Shown here piece by piece: positions 1 through 8,668 of a stretch of DNA of 64,000 nt. This DNA comes from Aphanomyces cochlioides. Lineage: Eukaryota > Oomycota > Saprolegniomycetes > Saprolegniales > Verrucalvaceae. The stretch spans positions 1,426,001 through 1,490,000 of the forward strand of contig JAHQRK010000021.1 of NCBI GenBank assembly GCA_019828595.1, in the 5' to 3' direction. The position numbers and the translations under genes are program-made. The notes beneath the pieces were generated by a model. It saw only the letters and a program-made list of their open reading frames with translations. It did no database searches and was not told the DNA's origin. Position 1 is the stretch's first letter, and the number at the start of each line of letters is the position of its first letter.

Positions 1-194
1 TCAAGCTTGGATACCACAACGTCGCTCCCCGGTCGTCGCCAGATGATGGCGAGAACAAGTCGGAAGCACGCAGAGGCGAGGACTCGACAAATTTTCAAAT
101 CCCGTTCAGCACAATGGCGTTCTCGAAGCAACTTCACAAGCTTGGTACAGAGTGTTGTGGGGTTGTCAGACACCAACGCCAATAAAATATTCTG

Positions 195-247
195 ATTGGC
201 TGAAATTCATCTAATTTTTGCCAATCAAAGGTCTTCGATTAACCAAT
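195..247. promoter_or_regulatory. Cluster of three CCAAT boxes
   Basis: Three CCAAT pentamers lie within 55 bp: ATTGG (reverse orientation) at 195-199, CCAAT at 221-225 and CCAAT at 243-247, about 120-170 bp upstream of the ATG at 364. CCAAT boxes bound by NF-Y type factors are a known eukaryotic promoter element. Assigning them to the gene at 364 is inference from position. Confidence 0.4.
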
Positions 248-363
248 CGCTGCGACATGTTTTTTTCCAGCGATTTGATTCGCGGACGTCAAATCGAGAC
301 CTTTCTTGGTATTCAGCTTGGACTGCACAGACGCCAGAGTCCCATTCCATCATTTGGTCAACC

Positions 364-894
364 ATGAAGATCGCTGTCCTTGCCGCTGCTGGTGCCGCTC
401 TTGCTGCTGCCGCCAACCACACCAACCACACCAACGCGACCAACGCGACCAACGCGACCAACGCTACAAACGCGACGGCTTTGCACAGTGTAGTCTTCCC
501 CGCCTTGAATTCGACGAAGAACGCCACAAATTCGACCAATTCGACCAAAGATGCGATTAACTTTGCCAAAGTCCATGATCGCGCCCCCACTCAATCGACG
601 TTCTTGAACTTGGACAAGGGTGACATCGTCACGATCGGTGCGGGCTTTGTTGGCTCGATGCTTGTCGTTGCCGGTGCTGCCGTTGCGATCAACAAGCGTG
701 GCAAGGCTGCAGCTGCCAACGCTGACAAGGATGCGTCTGTCTTGGCTGAAGATGCCGTGGAAGAAATCGAAGCTGCTGAAAACGCCGCTGAAGCTCCAAA
801 GGAAGATGAAGCTGCTCCCCCTGCTTCCCCTGCAGACAATGAAGAAGACATCCAAGACGTCTCGACCGATTCCCCCTCAGTTGTCTCCGTCTAA
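364..894 (+). CDS. Small N-glycosylated single-pass surface protein
   Basis: Predicted 176-aa protein of unknown function. The ATG at 364 is chosen because it gives a classical signal peptide (MKIAVLAAAGAALAAAA), whereas an upstream in-frame extension would bury it. The mature N-terminus carries a run of NHT/NAT sequons (about residues 18-38) and more NAT/NST sites to about residue 60, so the ectodomain should be densely N-glycosylated. A hydrophobic segment near residues 92-113 (IVTIGAGFVGSMLVVAG) is the only TM helix. The remaining ~60 residues are Ala/Glu/Asp-rich and acidic, and are presumably cytosolic. No catalytic domain is visible. Together with the gene at 1247 and the three larger proteins downstream it forms a block of type I membrane proteins, which suggests a cell-surface or cell-wall role (inference). 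Confidence 0.75.
   Translation: MKIAVLAAAGAALAAAANHTNHTNATNATNATNATNATALHSVVFPALNSTKNATNSTNSTKDAINFAKVHDRAPTQSTFLNLDKGDIVTIGAGFVGSMLVVAGAAVAINKRGKAAAANADKDASVLAEDAVEEIEAAENAAEAPKEDEAAPPASPADNEEDIQDVSTDSPSVVSV
433..477 (+). repeat. 9-bp tandem repeat encoding Asn-Ala-Thr
   Basis: Five consecutive copies of a 9-bp unit (consensus AACGCGACC; the fourth and fifth copies vary at wobble positions) inside the surface protein gene. Each unit encodes one N-glycosylation sequon, NAT. Such an in-frame minisatellite can expand or contract by whole sequons without breaking the frame. Confidence 0.85.
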
Positions 895-1246
895 GTCGTA
901 TCTATCATGGATAAAATATATTTTGTCGTTCGTTGAACTGACTAAATTTAACTCATTTACGTTTTATATTGACAACCAATCACCCCAATGGAATCGCAAC
1001 AACAGACTGGACATGCTCTGCCCGTTCTCTCAACGACCTCCCCATCAACAATAAGTTAGTCCATCCTCATTCAATCCACGGCGTTTCTTTTGTCGGAAAT
1101 GGACTGACTGCGAGACGGACTACAAGCGTCATTAGTCACTTTGAATGTTTACCATAGTGGTTTTAACGCAATTTTGGTAAGTAAAATCGCGTTAAACGTG
1201 CGTCCTGCAGAAGCCACGCTATAATCTCAGGACAGAACTGGCCAAA
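895..1246. other. Intergenic, no gene seen
   Basis: 350 bp between two surface protein genes. No convincing reading frame or RNA gene was found. It contains a CCAAT pentamer at about 977 and the inverted repeat annotated at 1160-1197. Confidence 0.5.
1160..1197. repeat. Imperfect inverted repeat upstream of the gene at 1247
   Basis: Left arm 1160-1175 (gttttaacgcaatttt) and right arm 1183-1197 (aaaatcgcgttaaac) are near-perfect reverse complements around a 7-nt loop. The repeat ends 49 bp before the ATG at 1247, in the likely 5' leader or core promoter. It could be an operator-like site, an RNA hairpin or a transposon remnant; the sequence alone does not decide. Confidence 0.5.
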
Positions 1247-1924
1247 ATGCTGCGGAAACTGGTCTTCGCTGTGGTGACGACCGCCGCTGCTGTGCTCTCT
1301 GCATCGCCTGTATCTACGTCGAATGCCTCACAGGTGAACGTCACTAGCGATATCATCCCTGCTGTCGTCACTCCTTACGGCCGTGAGCTCTTTGGCAAGT
1401 TGCTCCATGACTTGAAAATTGAACACGTCCCTGACCAACCCATCAGCACTATCGAATACAACGAAGCTGTCGACGGCGTTGAAGATGTCATTCGTGGTCG
1501 ATGGAAGTTTGACAAGAAGTACGACGATCAAGTCAAGCGTGCCGTGCGAAATCTCATGGCCCGCATGACGCCGGCCGAAATGGAACAGCTTTTCAACGAT
1601 GTCGCGTTTGATTTGATCACGACACTCTTTGCCGAAACCTTTCCCGAAACCAACATCACATTCAATGCCTCATCGTATGTTAACGCATCAGCCCCACGCC
1701 GTCGTGCATCTCTCGTCGCTGTGGATTCGTTGGTCATTGTGAGCGCTTTTGCAGCCTGCGTTGTCGCGATTGCCATGATTGCATCCGTAGCTATCCGCGG
1801 CAAAAAAGAAGAGAAGGCGAGCTTGTTGGCGATCACTGCTGAAGTCATCTTGGCTGAGATCGAAGATGCCGAGAAGATGTGCAAAGTCGATCGCGCTGCC
1901 GACAAGGAAGCCGTTACCGCTTGA
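1247..1924 (+). CDS. Type I membrane protein of unknown function
   Basis: Predicted 225-aa protein. Residues 1-20 (MLRKLVFAVVTTAAAVLSAS) form a typical signal peptide, followed by an ectodomain of about 140 residues with several N-glycosylation sequons (NAS, NVT, NIT, NAS). A single TM helix lies at about residues 163-186 (LVIVSAFAACVVAIAMIA), followed by a basic stop-transfer sequence (RGKKEEK) and a short Glu/Asp-containing tail. The region around residues 45-125 is mostly charged and helical-looking and resembles no family I recognise. The topology matches the neighbouring gene at 364, though the sequences are not clearly homologous. An inverted repeat sits 50 bp upstream of the start. Confidence 0.75.
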   Translation: MLRKLVFAVVTTAAAVLSASPVSTSNASQVNVTSDIIPAVVTPYGRELFGKLLHDLKIEHVPDQPISTIEYNEAVDGVEDVIRGRWKFDKKYDDQVKRAVRNLMARMTPAEMEQLFNDVAFDLITTLFAETFPETNITFNASSYVNASAPRRRASLVAVDSLVIVSAFAACVVAIAMIASVAIRGKKEEKASLLAITAEVILAEIEDAEKMCKVDRAADKEAVTA

Positions 1925-2308
1925 GATGATAACAATTGAATTCTCTTTTAAAACTAGTTTTAAATGTTTTTGTCCATCAACAAATGGGAGGAAACTAATT
2001 TAGAACTTTAAAAATATCAAGAGATATTTTAAAATAGATTTAAAATATGCGTGGACTGTGTCGCTGTCCAATCAAGTTCGAACCAAGATTTGTAATCAGC
2101 TGAAAATCATACGATAAATGAAAAATAATTTAAGACATAGAGAATAAAATATGAATATTTCTTTTTTCATCTCTTTTTTTACTATTCTTTTATTTGTTGG
2201 GGAAGCTATGCCGTACTTTATCGGACATACAGTCAGAATGCATGTATATACGTCATTAAGCCAATCACATCCCGACACCTTCATTACGATAGGGCGAGCT
2301 TATACAAC
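1925..2308. other. AT-rich intergenic with hairpin and a possible signal-peptide exon
   Basis: 380 bp of AT-rich DNA. At 2011-2030 there is a perfect 8-bp stem (aaaatatc, loop aaga, gatatttt) just downstream of the preceding gene. At 2151-2212 a short frame reads MNISFFISFFTILLFVGEA, which resembles a signal peptide. Splicing GT at 2213 to AG at 2292 would join it in frame to the mucin-like gene at 2309. That 80-nt intron would be longer than others here, so this remains a hypothesis. Confidence 0.35.
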
Positions 2309-3781
2309 ATGGCCCAAGCCGCGGCGTCGTCTTCGTCCGCTGCGTTGAAGGCTGCGTCTCTATCTGCGTCGACCAACTCGTCCAATGCAAGCATCACAGT
2401 CGCTACAACCATCGCTCCTGCTACTTCTGCAGCTCAAACCCCATCGGCAACAACGACCAAGGCACCGACAACAGCACCCACCACCACGGCAACATCTCTT
2501 CCAACGACATTAGCAGCTACTCCGACCACACAGCCTCCAACAACCACAATAGCTCCATCGACGACGATAGCTTCTTCGACAATTGCGTCTCCTGCATCCA
2601 CAAATGTTGCTCAAACGACGACCACGGCTCCGTCGCCGACCACCAGAGCAACCACCACGGCAACCACGTCTCTTCCGATCACAACGTCAGCAGCACCTCC
2701 ATCTACACTTGCTCCAACGACCTCTACAGCTCCATCGACATCGGCAGCTCCTTCTACAACTGTGTCAACAAGCGTCCCTGAAACCACTGCGTCAAATTCT
2801 GTCAACGTCGCTTGTTTGAGTGACACGTATAAATGCAGGAACGGCCAATTCGTCGGTCGGGATCCACTCAACGATTGCAAGTTTTACCCGTGTCGAGACA
2901 GCACTGAAGGACCTCCACATCCTGCAACCACATTGGCCCCTAACACGAAAAACACATCCGCCGTCGTGAGATTCTCCATGGCCACAACGTCCTCTGCCTT
3001 CAACTGGACATCTATCGATGAAGCAATTCCGTTGCCCGTGGTTGATTCTGTTCACGAGTCGTTTCGTCGATACAATGTCTCCAACGTGTGCGACAACCTT
3101 GGCGTGGCCATCACATCTGCTGAACGAGCAATAGTCAACGACACCCTCAAGCAGAATACCTCGCTTTACCACGTGCTTGTCGATGTCAATTGCACACTTC
3201 AGGGCGTCAACCAAACGACAGGTATGTATGTCTTGGAATTTGTCTCTGCTCAACCAATCATCCGCCTCACGCAATGCGGCGTGATCGAAAATGGCACGTT
3301 GCGCAATTGGCTCGCAGTCCACAACCATGCGACAATGTGCCAGACGCCTCCGGAACGGCGAGCATTTCTTGTCCAGCCCCTCGAGCACACGATGCACTTC
3401 ACTGAGAACAAGACGGCGTCCTCCATGATGAGCGATCTCGCTGCAATCCTTGAAAAGCCGACGGTATGGCACTTATTTGCAGCGGCTGTGGCTGTTGTCG
3501 TACTGCTCGCATTTGTATTTGCAGTCGTTGTGGGTCGACGTCGCATTGAAGAGCAGAAGCGACGGCAAATGGAACGGTCGATCTTGGAAGAAGTGGCGAC
3601 TGGTCGAATTGAGCAACGCGCTCGGGAAGCTGCGGCAGCAGCAGCCGCCAAAAGGAAGCGCGAGCTTGGAGAGCTAGAAGATGAACCTTCTCCAAGGGAC
3701 AATCCTCTCGACACTGAGAAGGCGCTCAAAGAGCATGACGCTCGGAAGGACGTGTTCACGATTGAAGATGAAGACGATTGA
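2309..3781 (+). CDS. Mucin-like membrane protein with Cys motif and four-Cys ectodomain
   Basis: Predicted 490-aa protein. Residues 1-165 are a Thr/Ser/Pro/Ala stalk of mucin type. Residues 168-195 hold a short Cys module ending in GRDPLNDCKFYPC, which matches the RDPxNxCxFxPC pattern common in oomycete extracellular proteins. Residues 232-345 are a globular domain shared with the genes at 4554 and 7508: an NWTSID start, then four conserved Cys at about 261, 295, 323 and 344. A TM helix follows at about 387-409, then a charged coiled tail. No signal peptide is visible from the ATG at 2309; an upstream exon at 2151-2212 could supply one. The function is unknown. An adhesive or protective cell-surface role is inference from the mucin stalk. 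This copy is the most divergent of the three paralogues. Confidence 0.75.
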   Translation: MAQAAASSSSAALKAASLSASTNSSNASITVATTIAPATSAAQTPSATTTKAPTTAPTTTATSLPTTLAATPTTQPPTTTIAPSTTIASSTIASPASTNVAQTTTTAPSPTTRATTTATTSLPITTSAAPPSTLAPTTSTAPSTSAAPSTTVSTSVPETTASNSVNVACLSDTYKCRNGQFVGRDPLNDCKFYPCRDSTEGPPHPATTLAPNTKNTSAVVRFSMATTSSAFNWTSIDEAIPLPVVDSVHESFRRYNVSNVCDNLGVAITSAERAIVNDTLKQNTSLYHVLVDVNCTLQGVNQTTGMYVLEFVSAQPIIRLTQCGVIENGTLRNWLAVHNHATMCQTPPERRAFLVQPLEHTMHFTENKTASSMMSDLAAILEKPTVWHLFAAAVAVVVLLAFVFAVVVGRRRIEEQKRRQMERSILEEVATGRIEQRAREAAAAAAAKRKRELGELEDEPSPRDNPLDTEKALKEHDARKDVFTIEDEDD

Positions 3782-4553
3782 GTTGTAATAGAAAACACGA
3801 TTTGGTTTGAAACGTCATTTAATTAACTCACCACGAAGTAGATACAAAATATCCAACCACAATATTTTTCACTATTGCACAGTCCCATATACAACACGCC
3901 TGATGCTGCTCCTACTATTGGCTGCTAACTGTAAACATCTTCATCGCCTTGCAATCCTCTCGCTGCAACTCGATAGAATAACATCACTGCAGGTATTGTT
4001 ACAGTATCGATTATAGAATTGTGTATGGTTTCTCACGCGTTTGATGTAGAGTTATTATTTACTATTCCACCCTATCATACAAAAATCAATATATTGTTGG
4101 ACTTTCTGATAATTTGGGTGAAATTTATGTATGTAATTATACCCTCAACGAAGTTTGGTGGGATATTTTCCCGCGTTGATATTGTAGACAGGACAGATCC
4201 AGATGTGTTTGAAACGTCTTTTTCCTTTCATCCTCCGCTGCTGGACTTTGTACTCACAGATGCTGGCTTAGGGAAAGAATGGCGGATTGGACTTGCCGAG
4301 AATGAGATTCTCCAGCTCTGCGTGCTGTGTGCATAGTCTAGCCACTGCCTCGGGCTCTGGATTTCTCTCTCTCGTGCATCTGTTCCTGTGATGTTTGTAT
4401 CAACTCCACCACCTGGTTCATTACAGACGAAATGGTTGGCCAGTGAGTCGAATATCCGGATCATGGACCAATCAAAACACTCTATTTATCCGGATAACTC
4501 GAACACGAAGCGCCTTCCTGATCGACGGCACTTCCGAATCATCTCACTCAGGT
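3782..4553. other. Intergenic, no gene seen
   Basis: 770 bp, partly AT-rich, between two paralogous surface protein genes. No supported coding region was found. It contains TATCCGGAT at 4453-4461 and the full palindrome TATCCGGATA at 4487-4496, 58 bp before the next ATG. Confidence 0.5.
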
Positions 4554-6152
4554 ATGGCTGACGGCGCCACTCCTTCTGCTGCTCCAGCCTCGACAGCAGC
4601 GGCCAGCTCTTTTGCAGCTCCTGCTTCATCTGCAGCACCAGATTCGTCAGCGCCTGCTTCCTCCGCAGCGGCGAGCTCGTCTGCGGCGCCAGCGACGACG
4701 GTAGCTGCCAGCTCGACAGCGCCAAGTTCTTCGGCGGCACCAGCCAGCTCTTCTGCCGCACCTGCAACCACAGTAACCCCACCAAAGGCTTCACCTGAAG
4801 CGACTCCGTCGTCATCACCTGCTGCTGTGACACCAGTAACCACGGCCTCAGCACCAAGTACTACCAAGGCTGCAAGCCCGTCTGGAGCACCAGCTACGAC
4901 TACCAGTACTTCTACTGCTCCAAGCTCATCGGCGGCTGCTTCTTCTGCAGCTCCTAGCTCTAGTGCTGCTCCCAGTAGCTCTGCAGCTTCGACAACAACT
5001 TCTGCTCCTGCTACCAATGCTACAGCAAGTACAGCGACTCCTGCTCTTCCAACTGCTGCTCCAACAAAGCCGGCAGAAACTCCTTCTACGACCACTATCG
5101 CGCTTCCTACAGCTGCCCCTACTGTCCCTGCTGACGGTACAACAACTGCAGCTCCAGATACTCCTACTGTGGTGGCAACTGCTGCTACTACCACAACGAA
5201 GGCAGCACCAACAGTAACCCCAACGACTACAACAGTCTCAACGGCCCCGCCTACAACCACAACCGGCTCAACGGCCGCCCCTGCAACCACAACAGGCTCA
5301 ACTGCTACCGCGACCGCGGCTCCCACGACGAAAACAGTCACAACGCTTGCTCCCACGACAACAGCAAAGGACGAGGTGGCTTCTCCTGAAATTGAGCACT
5401 GGATTGGCATCGATGACGTGCGACCTGGCCCATTGGTTGCTGCCGCCCAAGCTGCCTTTGAAACGTACGACTCGCCCGAAGCATGCGAAGAATTTCACTT
5501 GGATCTGATCTCGTACGAAAAATTGGTCGGTGGTATTACTCCTCCAAGTGGCCCAATGTACTCAGTCGTGGCTGAAGTCATTTGCCGCGGCGGCGAGGAT
5601 TCAGCTGGCAAGTACATTTTGCACTTTGATGAAAAGCCCAAGGACCATTTCAAGCTTACAATGTGCGGCCACGTCAAAGATTCGATCGTGTCCAACTGGA
5701 TTGGCATTCACAACGGCACGACCATGTGCCAAAACGCGATCCAGACCAAGGACTTTGCCAACCAGAAGATTGAGCATGTTGAGCACAAGAGCACGGTCGA
5801 AGAATACTACACTCGCCTCCAACACGGAGATGCCGTTGTCATTGGCTTGGCTGTCGGTGCCTTGGCTGTTGTTGTGCTTATGGTGTTTGGCCTTGTCAAG
5901 CTTGGTCAGCGTTTCCGTTACCATTCGATGGAGACAACATCCTCTTCTCCTGACAACAAGGTTGCAGACGAGGCCGAGGAAGAAGAGGAGAGCAAGGAAG
6001 AAGAGAGTGATAAAGAAGAGATTGAGCTAGGAACGAAGAAAGCCGGCGACGAACTCGTCTTGGATGAGCCTGACACGACCACAAATCTCAAGCCCAAGAT
6101 GAAGCTCGACACACCTTCCGTGAACCGCAAGCCCAAGTTCACTATCGATTGA
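4554..6152 (+). CDS. Ala/Ser/Thr-rich mucin-like membrane protein, four-Cys family
   Basis: Predicted 532-aa protein starting MADGATPSAAPAST; upstream in-frame sequence looks non-coding. About 280 residues of low-complexity Ala/Ser/Thr/Pro form an extended stalk, presumably O-glycosylated. Next comes the family domain, opening EHWIGIDDVRPGPLV, with SYEKLVGG, HFKLTMCGHV and NWIGIHNGTTMCQ blocks and four conserved Cys. One TM helix (GLAVGALAVVVLMVFGLV) is followed by an acidic tail rich in Glu/Lys/Ser. Unlike its paralogues at 2309 and 7508 it lacks the RDPxNxC Cys module. No signal peptide is seen, so a short upstream exon may be missing. The domain has the length and a VVGG-like turn (KLVGG) reminiscent of cystatins, but that assignment is tentative. 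Confidence 0.75.
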   Translation: MADGATPSAAPASTAAASSFAAPASSAAPDSSAPASSAAASSSAAPATTVAASSTAPSSSAAPASSSAAPATTVTPPKASPEATPSSSPAAVTPVTTASAPSTTKAASPSGAPATTTSTSTAPSSSAAASSAAPSSSAAPSSSAASTTTSAPATNATASTATPALPTAAPTKPAETPSTTTIALPTAAPTVPADGTTTAAPDTPTVVATAATTTTKAAPTVTPTTTTVSTAPPTTTTGSTAAPATTTGSTATATAAPTTKTVTTLAPTTTAKDEVASPEIEHWIGIDDVRPGPLVAAAQAAFETYDSPEACEEFHLDLISYEKLVGGITPPSGPMYSVVAEVICRGGEDSAGKYILHFDEKPKDHFKLTMCGHVKDSIVSNWIGIHNGTTMCQNAIQTKDFANQKIEHVEHKSTVEEYYTRLQHGDAVVIGLAVGALAVVVLMVFGLVKLGQRFRYHSMETTSSSPDNKVADEAEEEEESKEEESDKEEIELGTKKAGDELVLDEPDTTTNLKPKMKLDTPSVNRKPKFTID

Positions 6153-6255
6153 TGTAGCTGTTCTAAGTTCCAATGCGTCATATTTTTATGCCTCAATTAT
6201 TGTCCTTTTCACTGAAATTTGTATTTTTGACAAAAAATTGAAATATTCTCAAATA
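6153..6255. other. 3' flank of the surface protein gene before the MITE
   Basis: About 100 bp of AT-rich sequence ending in the TA dinucleotide (6254-6255) at which the MITE is inserted. Confidence 0.4.
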
Positions 6256-6834
6256 CAGTGATCCGGGAAATATAAGACCACAGGTTATTCTTCGCTGATT
6301 GGACAATTTCAAGCTGAACACCGACTCCATATACTGTAATAAATTTTAACCTGTTAAATTGCATATTGCATTTGGAAAAAGACGAAGAAACTTGTATTGG
6401 ATAAATATGTAAGACTTCATATACTATGAAAATTGCTAAAAATGAAGAATTACACATATGTGTCATGTGATCCATCGAAAGTCTTCAGTGCTGTTGAAGA
6501 AACATGGAAAACTCTATAATTTTATATTTGGTGCATTCATTTTGAAGATGTGTCATTGAATCATTGAACAATGTATCATCCCATTTGCATATCGTTTCTT
6601 TGAAAATAATGCCTGTATTTTCAACAACAACTTACCCTTCTTCTACGACAGCACTTAAAACCTTTAGCTTATTTAGGAGCACCGTAGTTTACTTGTGTTT
6701 GCGCGTTTATCTGGCGATGAAACGATGGTTGACCTCCGGTCATATTTATTTCTTGTTAAAATTAATACGATTCATTTTCACGGTTCAATAGAGGGTTAGG
6801 GTTTGTTGATGGTCTTATATTTCCCGGATCGCTG
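6256..6834. mobile_element. 579-bp Tc1/mariner-type MITE with TA target duplication
   Basis: The first 25 bp (6256-6280, starting CAGTGATCCGGGAAATATAA) and the reverse complement of the last 25 bp (6810-6834) match at 24 of 25 positions. The element is flanked by TA on both sides (6254-6255 and 6835-6836), the duplication expected from Tc1/mariner/pogo transposases. The interior is AT-rich with no meaningful reading frame, so this is a non-autonomous element. Its termini differ from those of the autonomous element at 39646-42567 apart from the initial CAG, so a different transposase probably mobilised it. Confidence 0.85.
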
Positions 6835-6836
6835 TA

Positions 6837-7507
6837 CTATTCAGGTTTAGTGAGTTCAAGTGTACTATGAAAGTACATTCAATAAAGTAAAGTTTTGAAT
6901 GTGTGTTTTGTGCGTGTTTTTGTCAAGAAGACAAATACTCGATTCTGATTGGCTATAGATTTCGAATAGATTTGGAAAAATAGATACATTTTTCACCCCG
7001 TTCACAATTTAGAGTGTATGTAACAATATCTTCCGAATGTTATAGTAATTTTATGTATCCATTAAAATTGAGTATTTGTGCTTTGTTTTATTAGTTGATG
7101 TAGCTGACATATATATCAATTATTACAGGTTATTCAAGCATGTCACAGTGCAATGTTCACACTTTGGTGCGAGACTAATAAAAAATCGAAGTACCTGTCT
7201 TTAATGACAATTTTGCCAAATATTGGAGTTGCTCACATTACAAATTCGGGTGAAGAAATGAGGGACATGTCGTTAAAATGAGGTAGTTGGCTTTTGTGCT
7301 GCGTGCTTGGTATCAGTAATGCGTGGATACTGGAATTTGACCATGCGCGTCCTTGTGACATATGGATGTTGTCGAGTGGTGCACATGTTGCTGGCGCAGT
7401 CGATTCCAATCTTTCACAAGTGCCAAGTGTCTTTGGAAGTGATTTGTGTCGCATGGACCGGATAAACCTCTATCAATTAATATCTGGTCTTTATATCCGG
7501 ATTCCCT
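6837..7507. other. AT-rich intergenic, no gene seen
   Basis: 670 bp between the MITE and the next surface protein gene. No supported gene. It contains an ATTGG box near 6947 and, directly before the next start, TATCCGGAT at 7494-7502. Confidence 0.45.
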
Positions 7508-8617
7508 ATGACCATTTTGCTTGTTGCAAGCTTCAGTGTTCGTAAAGACAGCATGGCGTGTGTGGAAGAGTACAGAATCTGCGAAGACTTCCGAACGGGC
7601 GAGCTCACGCAGCTCCTTCGCGACCCAAAGAACAATTGCAAGTACCCTTCGTGCCCTCCAGGGTCGGCGGAAGTGCAGGAAGATGTCGATCCCTACGACA
7701 ACCCGACTACGGCTACACCAACGACGTCATCCGCCACCACACCATCTCCAGCGACGTCCTCGGCTGCAGGGGCGTCAACGGGAGCGACAAAAACGCCTTC
7801 ACCGACTATAGTGGATGAATCGGCGCTTGTGACAACCAAATGGATCAATATAGACAGCAACCATTCAGGCTCGTTGACCAAGGCCACTTACCGCGCGTTT
7901 GCTGCGTACAATCGGACAAACGTATGCGATGAGCTCCATGTCGCTGCCGTTTCGTATGAAAAGATGGTCGGGACTATTCCTTCGGCGCCTCAAGTCTATT
8001 CGATCGTCGCACAGGTGACGTGCAAATTGGAATCGGAGCAACGAGTCGCTGGCAAATACGTTTTGCATTTCGAGGAATCGCCGGCCAACCATTTCGAACT
8101 CACGATGTGCGGCCACACCCAAGACGGCACTATCATGAACTGGATTGCAGTCGATAATGGCGTGACTGTTTGCCAGACTCCCACCGAGAAGGATGTGTTT
8201 GAATCGCAAGCCGTCGAGCACGTGGATCATAAAGCATCTACAGGATTGAGCGACTTTGTCAATAAACTCAAAGCTGGAGACACTCGAGCGTTGGCCGTGA
8301 CTGGCGTCGGTATCGTCGCTTGCCTTTTGATTGTGCTCGTCGTGGTCGTGTACAGATCTCGTCGTCTCCGTCGATACCAAGCGACGGAAACGGCCTCAGG
8401 TACACCGACCAACAAGATTGGCGAAGAAATGGAAGATGAAAGCAAAGAAGACGAAGAAACGACCATCGAAGAGAGCTCGAAAGACGAGGTGGAAGAAGAT
8501 GAACCATCGACCACGACTGGACTACGTGCTAACATGAAGGTCGCAGCAGACAAAGTGGACGAAGCAGCAGAAGCCGGCAAGTTTATGAATTCGCCCAGCT
8601 TGAGACATCAAGTGTAA
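7508..8617 (+). CDS. Membrane protein with Cys module and four-Cys ectodomain
   Basis: Predicted 369-aa protein, third member of the tandem family. Two starts are possible: 7508 gives a short hydrophobic leader (MTILLVASFSV), while 7553 begins MACVEEYRIC. The Cys module (CVEEYRICEDF ... RDPKNNCKYPSC) comes first, then a short Thr/Ser linker of about 45 residues instead of a long stalk, then the four-Cys domain (TTKWINIDSNHSG, SYEKMVGTIP, HFELTMCGHT, NWIAVDNGVTVCQ). A TM helix (VGIVACLLIVLVVVVY) and an acidic Glu/Asp/Ser tail follow. The module order (Cys module, linker, domain, TM) equals that of the gene at 2309 without the long mucin stalk, showing modular rearrangement among the three paralogues. 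Function unknown. Confidence 0.75.
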   Translation: MTILLVASFSVRKDSMACVEEYRICEDFRTGELTQLLRDPKNNCKYPSCPPGSAEVQEDVDPYDNPTTATPTTSSATTPSPATSSAAGASTGATKTPSPTIVDESALVTTKWINIDSNHSGSLTKATYRAFAAYNRTNVCDELHVAAVSYEKMVGTIPSAPQVYSIVAQVTCKLESEQRVAGKYVLHFEESPANHFELTMCGHTQDGTIMNWIAVDNGVTVCQTPTEKDVFESQAVEHVDHKASTGLSDFVNKLKAGDTRALAVTGVGIVACLLIVLVVVVYRSRRLRRYQATETASGTPTNKIGEEMEDESKEDEETTIEESSKDEVEEDEPSTTTGLRANMKVAADKVDEAAEAGKFMNSPSLRHQV

Positions 8618-8668
8618 TCTTTTGAATCTATCTTTCAGGTTGTAACGTTACTCGTTGGCCCTCCTTGC

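Noticed and set aside
2011..2030. Hairpin followed by T-rich DNA as an intrinsic terminator
   Set aside because: Rho-independent termination is bacterial; in this eukaryotic context the AT-rich stem is more likely chance or transposon debris.
4544..5410. 288-codon Val/Ala-rich frame antisense to the mucin-like gene
   Set aside because: Mirror image of the Ala/Ser/Thr codon repeats on the plus strand; no start context or domain.
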